This document shows, one piece after another, positions 26,817-35,341 of a DNA stretch of 64,000 nt. A program made the position numbers and the translations under genes. The stretch is from Cupriavidus sp. (GTDB taxonomy: Bacteria > Pseudomonadota > Gammaproteobacteria > Burkholderiales > Burkholderiaceae), in contig JAPSLP010000002.1 of assembly GCA_031180665.1 (NCBI GenBank), positions 222,694 through 286,693 on the forward strand. Reading direction: 5' to 3'. Numbering within the stretch: the first letter of the stretch is position 1; each line of letters begins with the position of its first letter. Below the pieces are notes generated by a model. That model did not search any database. It was given only the letters and a program-made list of their open reading frames with translations, and had not been told where the DNA came from.

Positions 26817-27416
26817 ATGCAAAAAGGCCATCTGACGCGCAGCGCGATCATCGCTCAGGCATTCGATACCGCCACGCGGATCGGATTCGAGCAGCTGTCG
26901 CTCGCCGAATTGGCCGCGAGCACGGACATGTCCAAGAGCGGCCTGTACGCGCACTTCAAGTCAAAGGAGGCCTTGCAGCAGGCAGTGTTGGAACTGGCGA
27001 TCGAGCGCTTCACGGCCATGGTGGTGCAGCCCGCGCTGCGCCAGCCGCGCGGCATACCGCGCCTGCGCGCGTTGTTCGAAGGACAGCTCGAATGGATCGG
27101 CAGCACCGACTCCGGTGGCCGCTGCCTGTTCATGGCGCTGGGCCAGGAATATCGCGACCGGCCCGGCGTGATCCGGGACATGCTGGTCCGCGCGCTGAAG
27201 GACTGGAACGGCATCGTCGTCCGCGTGGCGGCGGACGCCATCCAGGATGGCAGCCTCGGCGCGGACGAGGAACCGCGCCAGCTCGCGTTCGAGATGGCCG
27301 GCATCGTGATGGCCTTCCAGCAATCGTTGAAGATGCTCGGGCGCGCCGACGCGCAGGCGATGGCGCGTCGCGCTTTCCATTCGCTGGTCACGCGCGGCAA
27401 ACGGGCGGCCGCATAA
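26817..27416 (+). CDS. TetR-family regulator
   Basis: A 199-residue regulator. The N-terminal HTH is TRSAIIAQAFDTATRIGFEQ then LSLAELAASTDMSKSGLYAHFKSKEALQQAVL, and a TetR C-terminal ligand domain follows. It most likely represses itself and the downstream alpha/beta hydrolase, since matched operators lie upstream of both genes. The inducer is unknown. The coding sequence begins exactly where transcription is predicted to begin. Confidence 0.88.
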   Translation: MQKGHLTRSAIIAQAFDTATRIGFEQLSLAELAASTDMSKSGLYAHFKSKEALQQAVLELAIERFTAMVVQPALRQPRGIPRLRALFEGQLEWIGSTDSGGRCLFMALGQEYRDRPGVIRDMLVRALKDWNGIVVRVAADAIQDGSLGADEEPRQLAFEMAGIVMAFQQSLKMLGRADAQAMARRAFHSLVTRGKRAAA

Positions 27417-27512
27417 GCCGCATAAGCCGCGTATGCCGTATCGGCCGCCGGCGCCGAACGCTTGCGCCAGTCCACGAGGCAACGTTTTCCCTCGGCAATG
27501 TTTTCGCCGATA

Positions 27513-27533
27513 AATAGCACGACCGGTCGGTCT
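27513..27533 (+). promoter_or_regulatory. Second TetR operator, inverted copy
   Basis: The 21-bp element here is the exact reverse complement of 26787-26807 and is centred on GACCGGTC. It is flanked by a wider CGATAA..TTATCG inverted repeat. It lies about 100 bp after tetR and about 80 bp before the hydrolase start, so it likely controls the hydrolase gene. Confidence 0.72.
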
Positions 27534-27615
27534 TATCGAGGCCCGAGGGAAACATGAGGGGGCCACGCCACGAGGTCGACGGGCTTGGGATGGAACCGCA
27601 AACGGAGTGAATATC

Positions 27616-28641
27616 GTGACACAGGCCCTGTCTCCCCACCGCCCCGGCCAAGCCGCGCCGGGCCAGATTTCCGCGCGGCTCGCGCAGGCCGGTGTGGCAT
27701 GGCGGCGCCTGCGCTGGCAGACCGCGTCGGCGCTGTTTCCCGAGCAGACCGCGCGCGCCTTCGAACGGGCGTGGTTCGGTGTGCCGGAGGCGAACGTCGA
27801 TGCCGGCGGGCAAGCCTTCCTTGCCGGGGCGCGCGCCGATTGGGCGCTGGTGACCGGCGGCGGCGCGACGCGCCGCGTCCGCGTCTACCGCTGGCACGGC
27901 GAAGGCCCTGCGGTGTTGCTGGCGCATGGCTGGGGCGGCAATGCCGCGCACTGGCAGGCGCTGGTGCCCGCGCTGCTCGCCGCCGGCCATCGCGTGGTCG
28001 CCTTCGACGCGCTGTCGCACGGCGCTTCCGATGCCGGTGCGCTCGGTCCCGGCCAAAGCTCGCTGATCGAGATGTCGCGCGCGCTGCTGGCCGCCGCCTG
28101 GCACGCCGGGCCGATCCAGGCGGTGGTCGCGCATTCGCTCGGCTCCGCCGCGGCGGCGCTGGCGCTTCGCGAAGGGCTGCCCGCCGCTGCCGCCGTGCTG
28201 ATCGCCGCGCCCGCCGACATGCGCAACGCCTCGGCCACGCTGGCCTGGCAACTGGGCGTCGCGCCGGCGGTACTGGCGCGCGTGCAGCGCAACAGCGAGC
28301 AGTGGCTCGGCATGCCATGGGGCGCGTTCAACGTGCCCGACATCGGCCGCTGCCGGCCGGTGCCGCCAACGCTGGTCGTCCATGACCGCCACGACAAGGA
28401 GGTACGCTGGGAGGATGGCGCCGCGATTGCCGGCTCCTGGCCCGGCGCGACGCTGCTGACCACCGAGGGGCTGGGCCATCGGCGCATCCTGCGCGATGCC
28501 GGCGTGATCGATCAGGTCGTGACATTCCTCGCGCAGCGCCTGTCCTGGCGCGGCGCCCCCTCTGCCGCGGTGCCGCCGCAGCATGCCGAGCGGACGGCAA
28601 GCCCGGCTGTGCGGGTGGCAGATCTCGGCATGGTCCGGTAA
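27616..28641 (+). CDS. Alpha/beta-hydrolase-fold esterase/lipase-like protein
   Basis: A 341-residue protein with oxyanion/HG motif LLAHGWGGNAAHWQALVPAL, nucleophile elbow VVAHSLGSAAAALAL (Ser) and final His in TTEGLGHRRILRD; the acid is probably in HDRHDKEV. GTG 27616 has CGGAG 8 nt upstream and is preferred to GTG 27607. The substrate is unknown. The operator in front and the tetR gene upstream suggest induction by a hydrophobic compound or ester. Confidence 0.82.
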   Translation: MTQALSPHRPGQAAPGQISARLAQAGVAWRRLRWQTASALFPEQTARAFERAWFGVPEANVDAGGQAFLAGARADWALVTGGGATRRVRVYRWHGEGPAVLLAHGWGGNAAHWQALVPALLAAGHRVVAFDALSHGASDAGALGPGQSSLIEMSRALLAAAWHAGPIQAVVAHSLGSAAAALALREGLPAAAAVLIAAPADMRNASATLAWQLGVAPAVLARVQRNSEQWLGMPWGAFNVPDIGRCRPVPPTLVVHDRHDKEVRWEDGAAIAGSWPGATLLTTEGLGHRRILRDAGVIDQVVTFLAQRLSWRGAPSAAVPPQHAERTASPAVRVADLGMVR

Positions 28642-28820
28642 TTCTTACCGGCCGGCCGATCCACCCTTGCGCTGCGCGCGCGTCGCCAGCCCCTCGCCAT
28701 CGCCGCCGCGATGCCCGCCAGGCCGCGGCCGCCGCCTCGGCATGCGGATTGCTCGCATGCGCTCTGCCCGCAACCGGTTCGCGGACCCGCGCCGCGCCCA
28801 AGCTGATGGAGGCAGCCGGC

Positions 28821-29525
28821 ATGACGACGCTCACGCTTTTACCGTGCGATGCAGCGACCGTATTGTGCGATGTCGCCGCGATCGAAGCGCTGCATCTGGC
28901 CGCCTTGACGATGCCGGCATGGCCCGCGGCGCCGACGCTGTCCGCCCGCCACCCGCTGCTGGCCCACGTCCTGGACAATCACCGCTGCAACGCGCTGCTG
29001 TGGGAGCAGGAAGACCAGGCCCGCCGCACCGACGTGCCCGACAGCGCCATCGTGGCCAACAAGCGCGCCATCGACCGCTACAACCAGCAGCGCAACGATG
29101 CGATCGAGGCGATGGACGCCGCCATTCTCGAAGCCCTCGCCGCCGAGCGCATCGCCCCGGCACCCGATGCCTGGGTCAACAGCGAGACCGCCGGCTCGCT
29201 GATCGACCGCATGTCGATCGGCACGCTGAAGGTCCACCACATGGCGCTGCAGGCCGACCGCGGCGACGCCGACGACGCGCACCGCCAGCGCTGCACGGCG
29301 AGGCTCGCGGTACTTCGCGAGCAACGCGATCACCTCGGCCGCTGCCTGCGCCAGCTGTGGTCCGGCATGCTGGCCGGCCGTTGCACCTATCGGGCGCACC
29401 ATCCATTCAAGATGTACAACGATCCCGCGCTGAATCCCTTCCTGCATGGCACCGCCGCGTCGTCCGATGGCGCAGGCCGCGCGCGGCAGGCACGCGGCAG
29501 GCGTAATGCCGGAAGCCTTCCATGA
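28821..29525 (+). CDS. DUF4254 protein
   Basis: A 234-residue protein rich in helices, with LLWEQEDQARRTDVPDSAIV, ANKRAIDRYNQQRNDAIEAM and LIDRMSIGTLKVHHMALQA, features of the DUF4254 family. These proteins sit beside lipopolysaccharide heptosyltransferase genes in many proteobacteria; the biochemical role is unknown. Start 28821 follows GGAGG at 8 nt. It overlaps the next gene by 4 bp (ATGA), implying coupled translation. Confidence 0.75.
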   Translation: MTTLTLLPCDAATVLCDVAAIEALHLAALTMPAWPAAPTLSARHPLLAHVLDNHRCNALLWEQEDQARRTDVPDSAIVANKRAIDRYNQQRNDAIEAMDAAILEALAAERIAPAPDAWVNSETAGSLIDRMSIGTLKVHHMALQADRGDADDAHRQRCTARLAVLREQRDHLGRCLRQLWSGMLAGRCTYRAHHPFKMYNDPALNPFLHGTAASSDGAGRARQARGRRNAGSLP

Positions 29526-30670
29526 GGACCGGCGGCGTTGACGAGCACGCCGGGGCCGCCGTCCCCGGCGTGCGCCGCATCGCCGTGCTGCGCGCCAACG
29601 CGGTCGGCGACTACGTGCTGACGCTGCCCGCGCTCGAGGCGTTGAAGGCCGCCTATCCCGAAGCATCGCTGACCCTGCTGGGCAAACGCTGGCACGCGGA
29701 ATTTCTGCATGGCAGGCCGGGACCGGTCGACGAGGTCGTCTGCCTGCCCGCCGTTCCGGGCGTCACGGCGCCGACGGATACGGCGGCGCCGGCCGCGGAT
29801 GACGACGCCGCCCTGCGCGAATTCCTCGCCCATATGCAGCGCCGCCGATTCGATCTGGCGCTGCAGCTGCATGGCGGCGGCCAGTACAGCAATCCGCTGG
29901 TGCGCTCGCTCGGCGCCACGGTGACGGCTGGATTCTGCGCACCGGGCGCCAGCGCGCTCGATCGCAATTTCCCTTACCTCGCGCCCGCCATCGACCTGCA
30001 TCCGCGCGCCCTGCTGCTGCACGAATGCGTGGGACTGGTCGGCGCCCGCGCCACCTTCATCGAGCCGCGGCTGTCGTTGCGCGAGCGCGACCATGCCGAG
30101 TTGTCGAGCGCCTTGCCGGCCTTGCATGCGAGAGCCGAACCGCTTGTGGTACTGCAACCGGGCGCGACCGACCCACGGCGCCGCTGGCACGCGGAGCGCT
30201 TTGCCGAGGTGGGCGATGCGCTTGCCGCGCAAGGTGCGGTCGTCGCAATCAACGGCGATCCCGCCGAAGCGGAGTTGGTGCATCGGGTCGCCGCGGCGAT
30301 GCGGCATCGTGCGGTGGCGCTGCCCGGCACGCTGTCGCTCGGCGCACTGTGCGCATTACTGGCGCGCGCCTGCCTCGTGGTGTCCAACGATACCGGCCCC
30401 GCCCATCTGGCCCGCGCGCTGGACGTGCCGACCGTCACGCTGTACTGGATCGGCAATCTGCCCAGCTATGGCCCGCTGTCGGCGCGATGGCATCGCGTGG
30501 CGGTGTCGTACCGGGTCCATTGCCCGGTATGCGGCGCGCGCGCGATCGATCGCCATTGCGGGCACAGCGCATCCTTTCTCGATGAGATCGCCGCCGAAGC
30601 GGTGGTCGGGCAGGCGGTGGAGGCATATCGGGCCAGCGTCGAAAGCGGCCCGCGCCGAACCATTCGTTGA
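29522..30670 (+). CDS. Glycosyltransferase family 9 (ADP-heptose:LPS heptosyltransferase-like)
   Basis: A 382-residue GT-B enzyme with the RIAVLRANAVGDYVLTLPALEAL N-terminus of WaaC/WaaF-like enzymes and the nucleotide-binding LVVSNDTGPAHLARALDVPTVTLYW block near residue 285. The C-terminal CPVCGARAIDRHCGH adds four Cys that may bind a metal. It probably transfers a heptose or related sugar in LPS or another glycan at the inner-membrane cytosolic face. The DUF4254 protein is encoded just upstream. Confidence 0.85.
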   Translation: MRTGGVDEHAGAAVPGVRRIAVLRANAVGDYVLTLPALEALKAAYPEASLTLLGKRWHAEFLHGRPGPVDEVVCLPAVPGVTAPTDTAAPAADDDAALREFLAHMQRRRFDLALQLHGGGQYSNPLVRSLGATVTAGFCAPGASALDRNFPYLAPAIDLHPRALLLHECVGLVGARATFIEPRLSLRERDHAELSSALPALHARAEPLVVLQPGATDPRRRWHAERFAEVGDALAAQGAVVAINGDPAEAELVHRVAAAMRHRAVALPGTLSLGALCALLARACLVVSNDTGPAHLARALDVPTVTLYWIGNLPSYGPLSARWHRVAVSYRVHCPVCGARAIDRHCGHSASFLDEIAAEAVVGQAVEAYRASVESGPRRTIR

Positions 30671-30841
30671 AAAGCTTGGCCGCCGAGGATCGCGCGCGCC
30701 CAGACCGTTTCAGGACTCGATGGAGGGAACCGCATCCTGAACCGATCTGCTCCGCAGCGTCCGGACGACTCCATCATTCGCGCTGCCTACAACAGGACGG
30801 CGTTCGACTCGTTGTCGTAAAGGTCGCATATCGCGGCGACC

Positions 30842-32002
30842 TCAAGCTTCCGCATCATCTGCGGCGGCTTCCTTTGAAAAGTGCGTACGCGCCAGGTTCC
30901 GGAGCGCCGGCACCTCCTGGTCGAAGGCCATTTCCATTCTTTGGACGTGCTCGACGAGCCAGCTGATCATAGACGGCCATGACTCCCGGTTGTGGCCATC
31001 GAATGAGGAAACACATTGCACCATTGATACTTTCCGGTCGTCCATGCGCCGCCAGGTCAGCGGTCCCCCGAAGGTTGCCTCCAGTTGCTGACGCCTGGCG
31101 TATAGATAGTCAAACAGTGCCTTGTTTGCCTCTCTCGATCGCGTACCCAACACAAAGTCGACTCGTGCCTCATCTCTATTGAAGATCATCGAATAGTGGA
31201 TGCCGCTCGCTCCCGATCCCGCGCTCAGCCAGTGATCACGGCTTGGGCTTACGTTGGAGAACAGTGCCACCCCTGCCTTGTCGAGCGCCTCCAGCGCTGC
31301 GTGCCAGAATTCCGTCCGCAACTGATGCCGAGTGGCCTGCCCGCGTTCCGAAGATTGTTCTTCATCCTCTTTCTCCGAAATCCCGATCATCAACTCCTCC
31401 GCCTCCGGGAGCGGGATGACTTGTTCCACGGTAAGAAAAAGATCGGTACCGTCCTTAAAAGGCGTGGCCCTAAAACATTTAACAAAAACGCGGTGCTTCA
31501 ACAGCCACAATACAGTGGAAGTCACTTCTTTCCGAAACTGTGCTGCGACCAAAATGAGTCGCTGATCATTGCCAGAGTTAAGAACCACGTCGGCGAATTC
31601 TTCCTCCCCCAAGAATTCGCAAATCTGCGTTTTAGCATCATGACCCGGGCTGGTCTTGTCGAGATATTTCTGGAAGATCTCCGCAATCTGCGATTTCGAC
31701 AGCGTGGAACAGTATGAAGCATACTTCAATGCCTGCCATACCACGTCTTTGCCTGAGTCATCGAGCTTGTTCTCGATGACGACGAGATCGCCTTTCTTGT
31801 CGATCGCCAACAGATCGAGTCTCTCCCGTGTCTCATTGAATCCGTCGAACTCTTTTTGAATGATTAGCAAATCCTCGCCCAGTGCGTCTGGCTGGTTGGC
31901 AAGCCATTCTTGGAGATGGTGTCGTTCCGTGAATCCAATGTCAGAGAAGCGGACTTCCTTCAGCTTCACGATACGGTTGGAGGTATGATCGATCCGAAAC
32001 AT
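30842..32002 (-). CDS. PD-(D/E)XK nuclease-like protein with C-terminal DUF4268 domain
   Basis: A 386-residue protein. Residues 44-100 form a RecB/NucS-like nuclease core: D63 in RERLDLLAID, E77-N-K79 in GDLVVIENKL, and Q90 in VWQALKYASY, the order expected of PD-(D/E)XK enzymes. The C-terminus (from about 235: FWHAALEALDKAGVALF then GIHYSMIFNRDEARVDFVLG) is DUF4268. Base composition is clearly AT-richer than the neighbours and codon use is relaxed, suggesting acquisition. No methyltransferase or helicase partner is adjacent. DUF4268 proteins are often found with restriction or defence genes; function here is inference. Start 32002 lacks a strong ribosome-binding site. Confidence 0.78.
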   Translation of the reverse strand: MFRIDHTSNRIVKLKEVRFSDIGFTERHHLQEWLANQPDALGEDLLIIQKEFDGFNETRERLDLLAIDKKGDLVVIENKLDDSGKDVVWQALKYASYCSTLSKSQIAEIFQKYLDKTSPGHDAKTQICEFLGEEEFADVVLNSGNDQRLILVAAQFRKEVTSTVLWLLKHRVFVKCFRATPFKDGTDLFLTVEQVIPLPEAEELMIGISEKEDEEQSSERGQATRHQLRTEFWHAALEALDKAGVALFSNVSPSRDHWLSAGSGASGIHYSMIFNRDEARVDFVLGTRSREANKALFDYLYARRQQLEATFGGPLTWRRMDDRKVSMVQCVSSFDGHNRESWPSMISWLVEHVQRMEMAFDQEVPALRNLARTHFSKEAAADDAEA

Positions 32003-32484
32003 GGTAGTCGCGGTTATTGTTATTCGATTGGGAAAAGGTGAACACGGGATGGGGTCCCTACCTTGTTCGATTCGGCGAGCAAAGTGACACCGTCGCAAAG
32101 CAAGCACAGGTATTGTTGCCAGAGGGCTCGCGGCGCAGTCCGCATTGCGTCCAGCACGGGCTGCCTGCTCAGCGGAAATCATCGCTGCTGTAACAATATG
32201 TGACAGCGCAATACTATCATTTGTCGTGTTGTAGTTCGCACTCGAATGTCGATCGCAGCCACCGCAGCCCATGGCCGGAATGAAGAACGCATCGTCTACC
32301 TGCGACTGCTTCCATACGCGCTGGCCGGATTCTGCCTGCTGTTGCTGAGGGCGATCGCCGTTAACACCGTTCTTCGATCCTGATCTGAGTGGCACGGAAA
32401 TGCTTCGACGCGCCCATACGGAAACGGGGCGCCAGACTGCGCCCCATTTCCACAACACCTGCGGTCACCTGGACAAGCAGCGGA
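32003..32484. other. AT-richer intergenic stretch; no supported gene
   Basis: In 482 bp between the nuclease-like gene and the DsbA-type isomerase gene, the nuclease reading frame stays open to 32458. The extra residues are low-complexity with stray Cys and no domain, so I treat this as leader. No tRNA, integrase remnant or direct repeat marking an island end was recognised. Confidence 0.45.
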
Positions 32485-33084
32485 TCAGCGGGATGCGACG
32501 ATCGCCTCTTCCAGCATCTCGAGCCGATCCTGTCCCCAGAACAACTCTCCGTGATAGAGATAAGAGGGAGACCCGAACACGCCGTGCCCTATCGCCTCCT
32601 CGGTATATCGACGGTATGCCTGCGCAATCTCCGGCTCTTGCGCCAGCGCAATCAGCTGCGATCCGTCCAATTGCTGTTCGGCCAGAATGGCATGCAGCGT
32701 TTCCACCGAAGAGATATCGCGCTCCTCGCTCCATTCCGCCCGCAAGATCGCCTTGCACAGCGGATATACCTCGGCGCCCATCCTGTCTGCCGCGATCACG
32801 ATGCAGGAGGCGAGGCTCGCGTCAGGACACATGTATGCCGGTTCGAGGTTCACATGGATGCCGAGTTTCCTGCACCAGCGCTTGAGCTCCGCGATCCGAT
32901 AGGCCTGCCGCTCGGCAGCACGCTGGCCAAGAAGCACGCCGCCAGTGCGGGAGTACACCGAAGGAAGATCGACTGGCCGGTATTGGATGCCGATGCCGTG
33001 ACGCCTGGCAATGGCCTCCAGCCGGTCCGCACCCAGGTAAGCCCAGTCCGAATTCATCCAGAAATAGTAGTGAATGTCCGTCAT
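32485..33084 (-). CDS. DsbA-family isomerase (2-hydroxychromene-2-carboxylate isomerase-like)
   Basis: A 199-residue thioredoxin-fold protein with the kappa-GST/HCCA-isomerase layout: MTDIHYYFWMNSDWAYLGAD at the start, YRPVDLPSVYSRTGG, and the C-terminal GHGVFGSPSYLYHGELFWGQDRLEML that is diagnostic of HCCA isomerases. There is no CxxC, as expected for glutathione-dependent isomerases. It is last in the LysR-aldolase-MFS-isomerase set, and its ATG overlaps the MFS stop by one base (TGATG). Likely an isomerase in catabolism of an imported acid. Confidence 0.82.
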   Translation of the reverse strand: MTDIHYYFWMNSDWAYLGADRLEAIARRHGIGIQYRPVDLPSVYSRTGGVLLGQRAAERQAYRIAELKRWCRKLGIHVNLEPAYMCPDASLASCIVIAADRMGAEVYPLCKAILRAEWSEERDISSVETLHAILAEQQLDGSQLIALAQEPEIAQAYRRYTEEAIGHGVFGSPSYLYHGELFWGQDRLEMLEEAIVASR

Positions 33085-34409
33085 CACCTGACTCCACCGA
33101 GCGGCTTGGTTGCCAGCCCGAACCGCGCCGGCCCGTGCATCAAGGTGGCGCTGACCACCGCGACAACGCCGAGCGCGCTCAGGTACCACCCGATATAGCG
33201 CGGATCGCCGTCTCCATACGCGAGCAGCGACGTAGCGACGATCGGCGCAAGCCCGCCTCCGATGGCGCCAGAGACCTGCACCGCGATGGAGATGCCGCTA
33301 TAACGCACCTCGGGAGGAAACTGGACCGAGAACAGCCCCCCTTGCGGGCCATATAGCGCTGCGTAGACGATGCCAATGGCAACCGCGACAGCGATCTTGA
33401 CCGTACCGGGGTCGAGGGTTTGCAGCATCGAGAAGAACGTCGATGAGAACACCACGATACCGATTGCCCCGGCCATGAAGACCCATTTGAAGCCGAGCCG
33501 ATCGCCGAGCATGCCAAAGATCGGCATCGTGAACAGCGCCACCAGTGCGCCCCAGATCGTCGCGTCAAGCATCACCGTGCGGGAGATCCCGAGCGTGCCG
33601 GTGGCATAGGCCAGAGCGAAGGTCACCACGGTGTAGAACCAGGTCACTTCCGCAAGGCGTCCTCCAACGACCACGAGAACCTCCTTGGGATAGTGCCGCA
33701 GCACCGCCATCGCCGGCACCTCCACCTTGTCGCCCTTGCGCTGCATGTGCTCGAAGTCGGGCGATTCCGCGACCTTCAGCCGGATAAACCATCCCACCAG
33801 CAGCAACAGAACGCTGGACAGGAACGGCAGCCGCCAACCCCATGACAGCATGTCGGCCTCCGGCAGCGTGGAAACGGCGCCCATGGCCAGCGACGACAGG
33901 ATCAGGCCAGGTGCTACACCGGTCTGCGGCAGGCTGCCGAAGAATCCTTTCTTTCCTTCCGGCGCATGCTCCACTGCCATCAGCACGGCGCCACCCCATT
34001 CGCCGCCGACGGCCACCCCTTGAAGGAATCGCAGCAGTACCAGCAACACCGCGGCCCAATGGCCGATCGTGTCGTACGAAGGGATCAGGCCGATCAGGAT
34101 GGTCGGAATCCCCATCAGGAACAGCGTGATGAGCAGCATCGACTTGCGACCGACACGGTCACCGAAATGCCCGAAGATCACGCCTCCGAGCGGGCGCGCG
34201 AAAAAGCCGACCGAATACGTCGCGAAGGCGGCCAGCGTTCCGGTCAGAGGGTCAAACGAGGGAAAGAAGATCTTGTTGAAGATCAGGGCCGCGGCGGTGC
34301 CATACAGGAAAAAGTCGTACCACTCGATGGTGGTTCCCATCATGCTGGCCAGGCCCGCGGTGACGTACTGGCGGCGCGAGCGTACCGCCTGAGGCGATAT
34401 TGAGTTCAT
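33084..34409 (-). CDS. MFS transporter, metabolite:H+ symporter (MHS) family
   Basis: A 441-residue 12-helix transporter. Family motifs are MGTTIEWYDFFLYGTAAALIF, GVIFGHFGDRVGRKSMLLIT and RFLQGVAVGGEWGGAVLMAVEHAP, as in ShiA, KgtP and other MHS members that carry organic acids with protons. It lies between the aldolase and isomerase genes, so it likely imports their substrate. Confidence 0.87.
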   Translation of the reverse strand: MNSISPQAVRSRRQYVTAGLASMMGTTIEWYDFFLYGTAAALIFNKIFFPSFDPLTGTLAAFATYSVGFFARPLGGVIFGHFGDRVGRKSMLLITLFLMGIPTILIGLIPSYDTIGHWAAVLLVLLRFLQGVAVGGEWGGAVLMAVEHAPEGKKGFFGSLPQTGVAPGLILSSLAMGAVSTLPEADMLSWGWRLPFLSSVLLLLVGWFIRLKVAESPDFEHMQRKGDKVEVPAMAVLRHYPKEVLVVVGGRLAEVTWFYTVVTFALAYATGTLGISRTVMLDATIWGALVALFTMPIFGMLGDRLGFKWVFMAGAIGIVVFSSTFFSMLQTLDPGTVKIAVAVAIGIVYAALYGPQGGLFSVQFPPEVRYSGISIAVQVSGAIGGGLAPIVATSLLAYGDGDPRYIGWYLSALGVVAVVSATLMHGPARFGLATKPLGGVR

Positions 34410-34448
34410 GGCGACTTCCTTTGCAGTTCATGTCAGAAAGTCGGGAAC

Positions 34449-35228
34449 TCAAGCCATGGCCAGCGGCGCAATGCCGTGGGTCTGGCGTGCCCAGTAGTCG
34501 AACGTCGCACGTACGATCGACGGCTTGAGCAGATAGTCGTGGGCCTCGGCCGCGAGCCGGTCGTCGACCGGTTGCAGCGGTCCGAAGGCCTGGGCCCGGA
34601 TCTGCATCCGTGCCGCCCGCTCCAGATAGACCGACAGATAGGTGGCCTCCTCACAAGAGGCACCGGCTGTCAGGTACCCATGGTGGGCCAGGATGATGGC
34701 CCGCTTGGTACCCAGGGCTTCCGAGATGATGACCCCCTCGTCGTCTGCAATGGGAACGCCCGGCCAGTCTGCGAGGAACGCACAGTCGTTGTGCAACGGC
34801 GTCATGTCCATCTGCGTGATGATCAACGGCTGACGGGCCGCTGCCAGTGCCGAGGCCCAGGGCGAGTGCGTGTGGATGATCGAATTGACGTCCGGGCGTG
34901 CGTCATACACCCACAGGTGGAAGCGCGTAGCCGGGTTGGCCATGCCCTCGCCTGTCAGCGTATTGAGGTCGCGATCCACCTCGATGAAATCCAGCGGTGT
35001 CGCCTCGTCGAAGCCCAACCCGAAGCGCAAGGTCCAATAGGCGCCAGGGCGGTCGGATCGGACACTGATCTGCCCGGCCAGGCCGGCCTCCTGCTCCGTC
35101 ATGGCCAGAATCCGGCAGGCATAGGCCATGGTTTCCTGCTTGCTGCGTTGGACAGGCCGAAGGTGCCTGGCCATGTCCTGCGTCGCACGTTGATCAAAAT
35201 GGGACTTGCTTCTGAGGGGCGCGTTCAT
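34449..35228 (-). CDS. Class II aldolase/adducin-family protein
   Basis: A 259-residue protein with the metal-binding His motif HTHSPWASALAAAR (HTH) and a downstream His pair in AIILAHHGYLTAGASCEEA, as in fuculose/ribulose-phosphate aldolases and the broader adducin group. GLAGQISVRSDRPGAYW near the N-terminus corresponds to the family GNxS region. It may be an aldolase, decarboxylase or epimerase. Start 35228 (MNAPLRSKSHFDQ) is preferred to 35327. It is 39 bp before the MFS gene. Confidence 0.82.
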   Translation of the reverse strand: MNAPLRSKSHFDQRATQDMARHLRPVQRSKQETMAYACRILAMTEQEAGLAGQISVRSDRPGAYWTLRFGLGFDEATPLDFIEVDRDLNTLTGEGMANPATRFHLWVYDARPDVNSIIHTHSPWASALAAARQPLIITQMDMTPLHNDCAFLADWPGVPIADDEGVIISEALGTKRAIILAHHGYLTAGASCEEATYLSVYLERAARMQIRAQAFGPLQPVDDRLAAEAHDYLLKPSIVRATFDYWARQTHGIAPLAMA

Positions 35229-35341
35229 GTGGGCTGTCTCCGCTATGCAGTGGAGATCTGGCTCCCGGCCAGACCTGCCTTGCATTGTCGTGATCCATAT
35301 CGAAGACAGCCATGAACCGCGGTTCATAGCAGCTATTCCAA

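Noticed and set aside
32003..32458. N-terminal extension of the DUF4268 protein
   Set aside because: No domain, odd composition and poor starts; the protein begins naturally at MFRIDHTSNR (32002).
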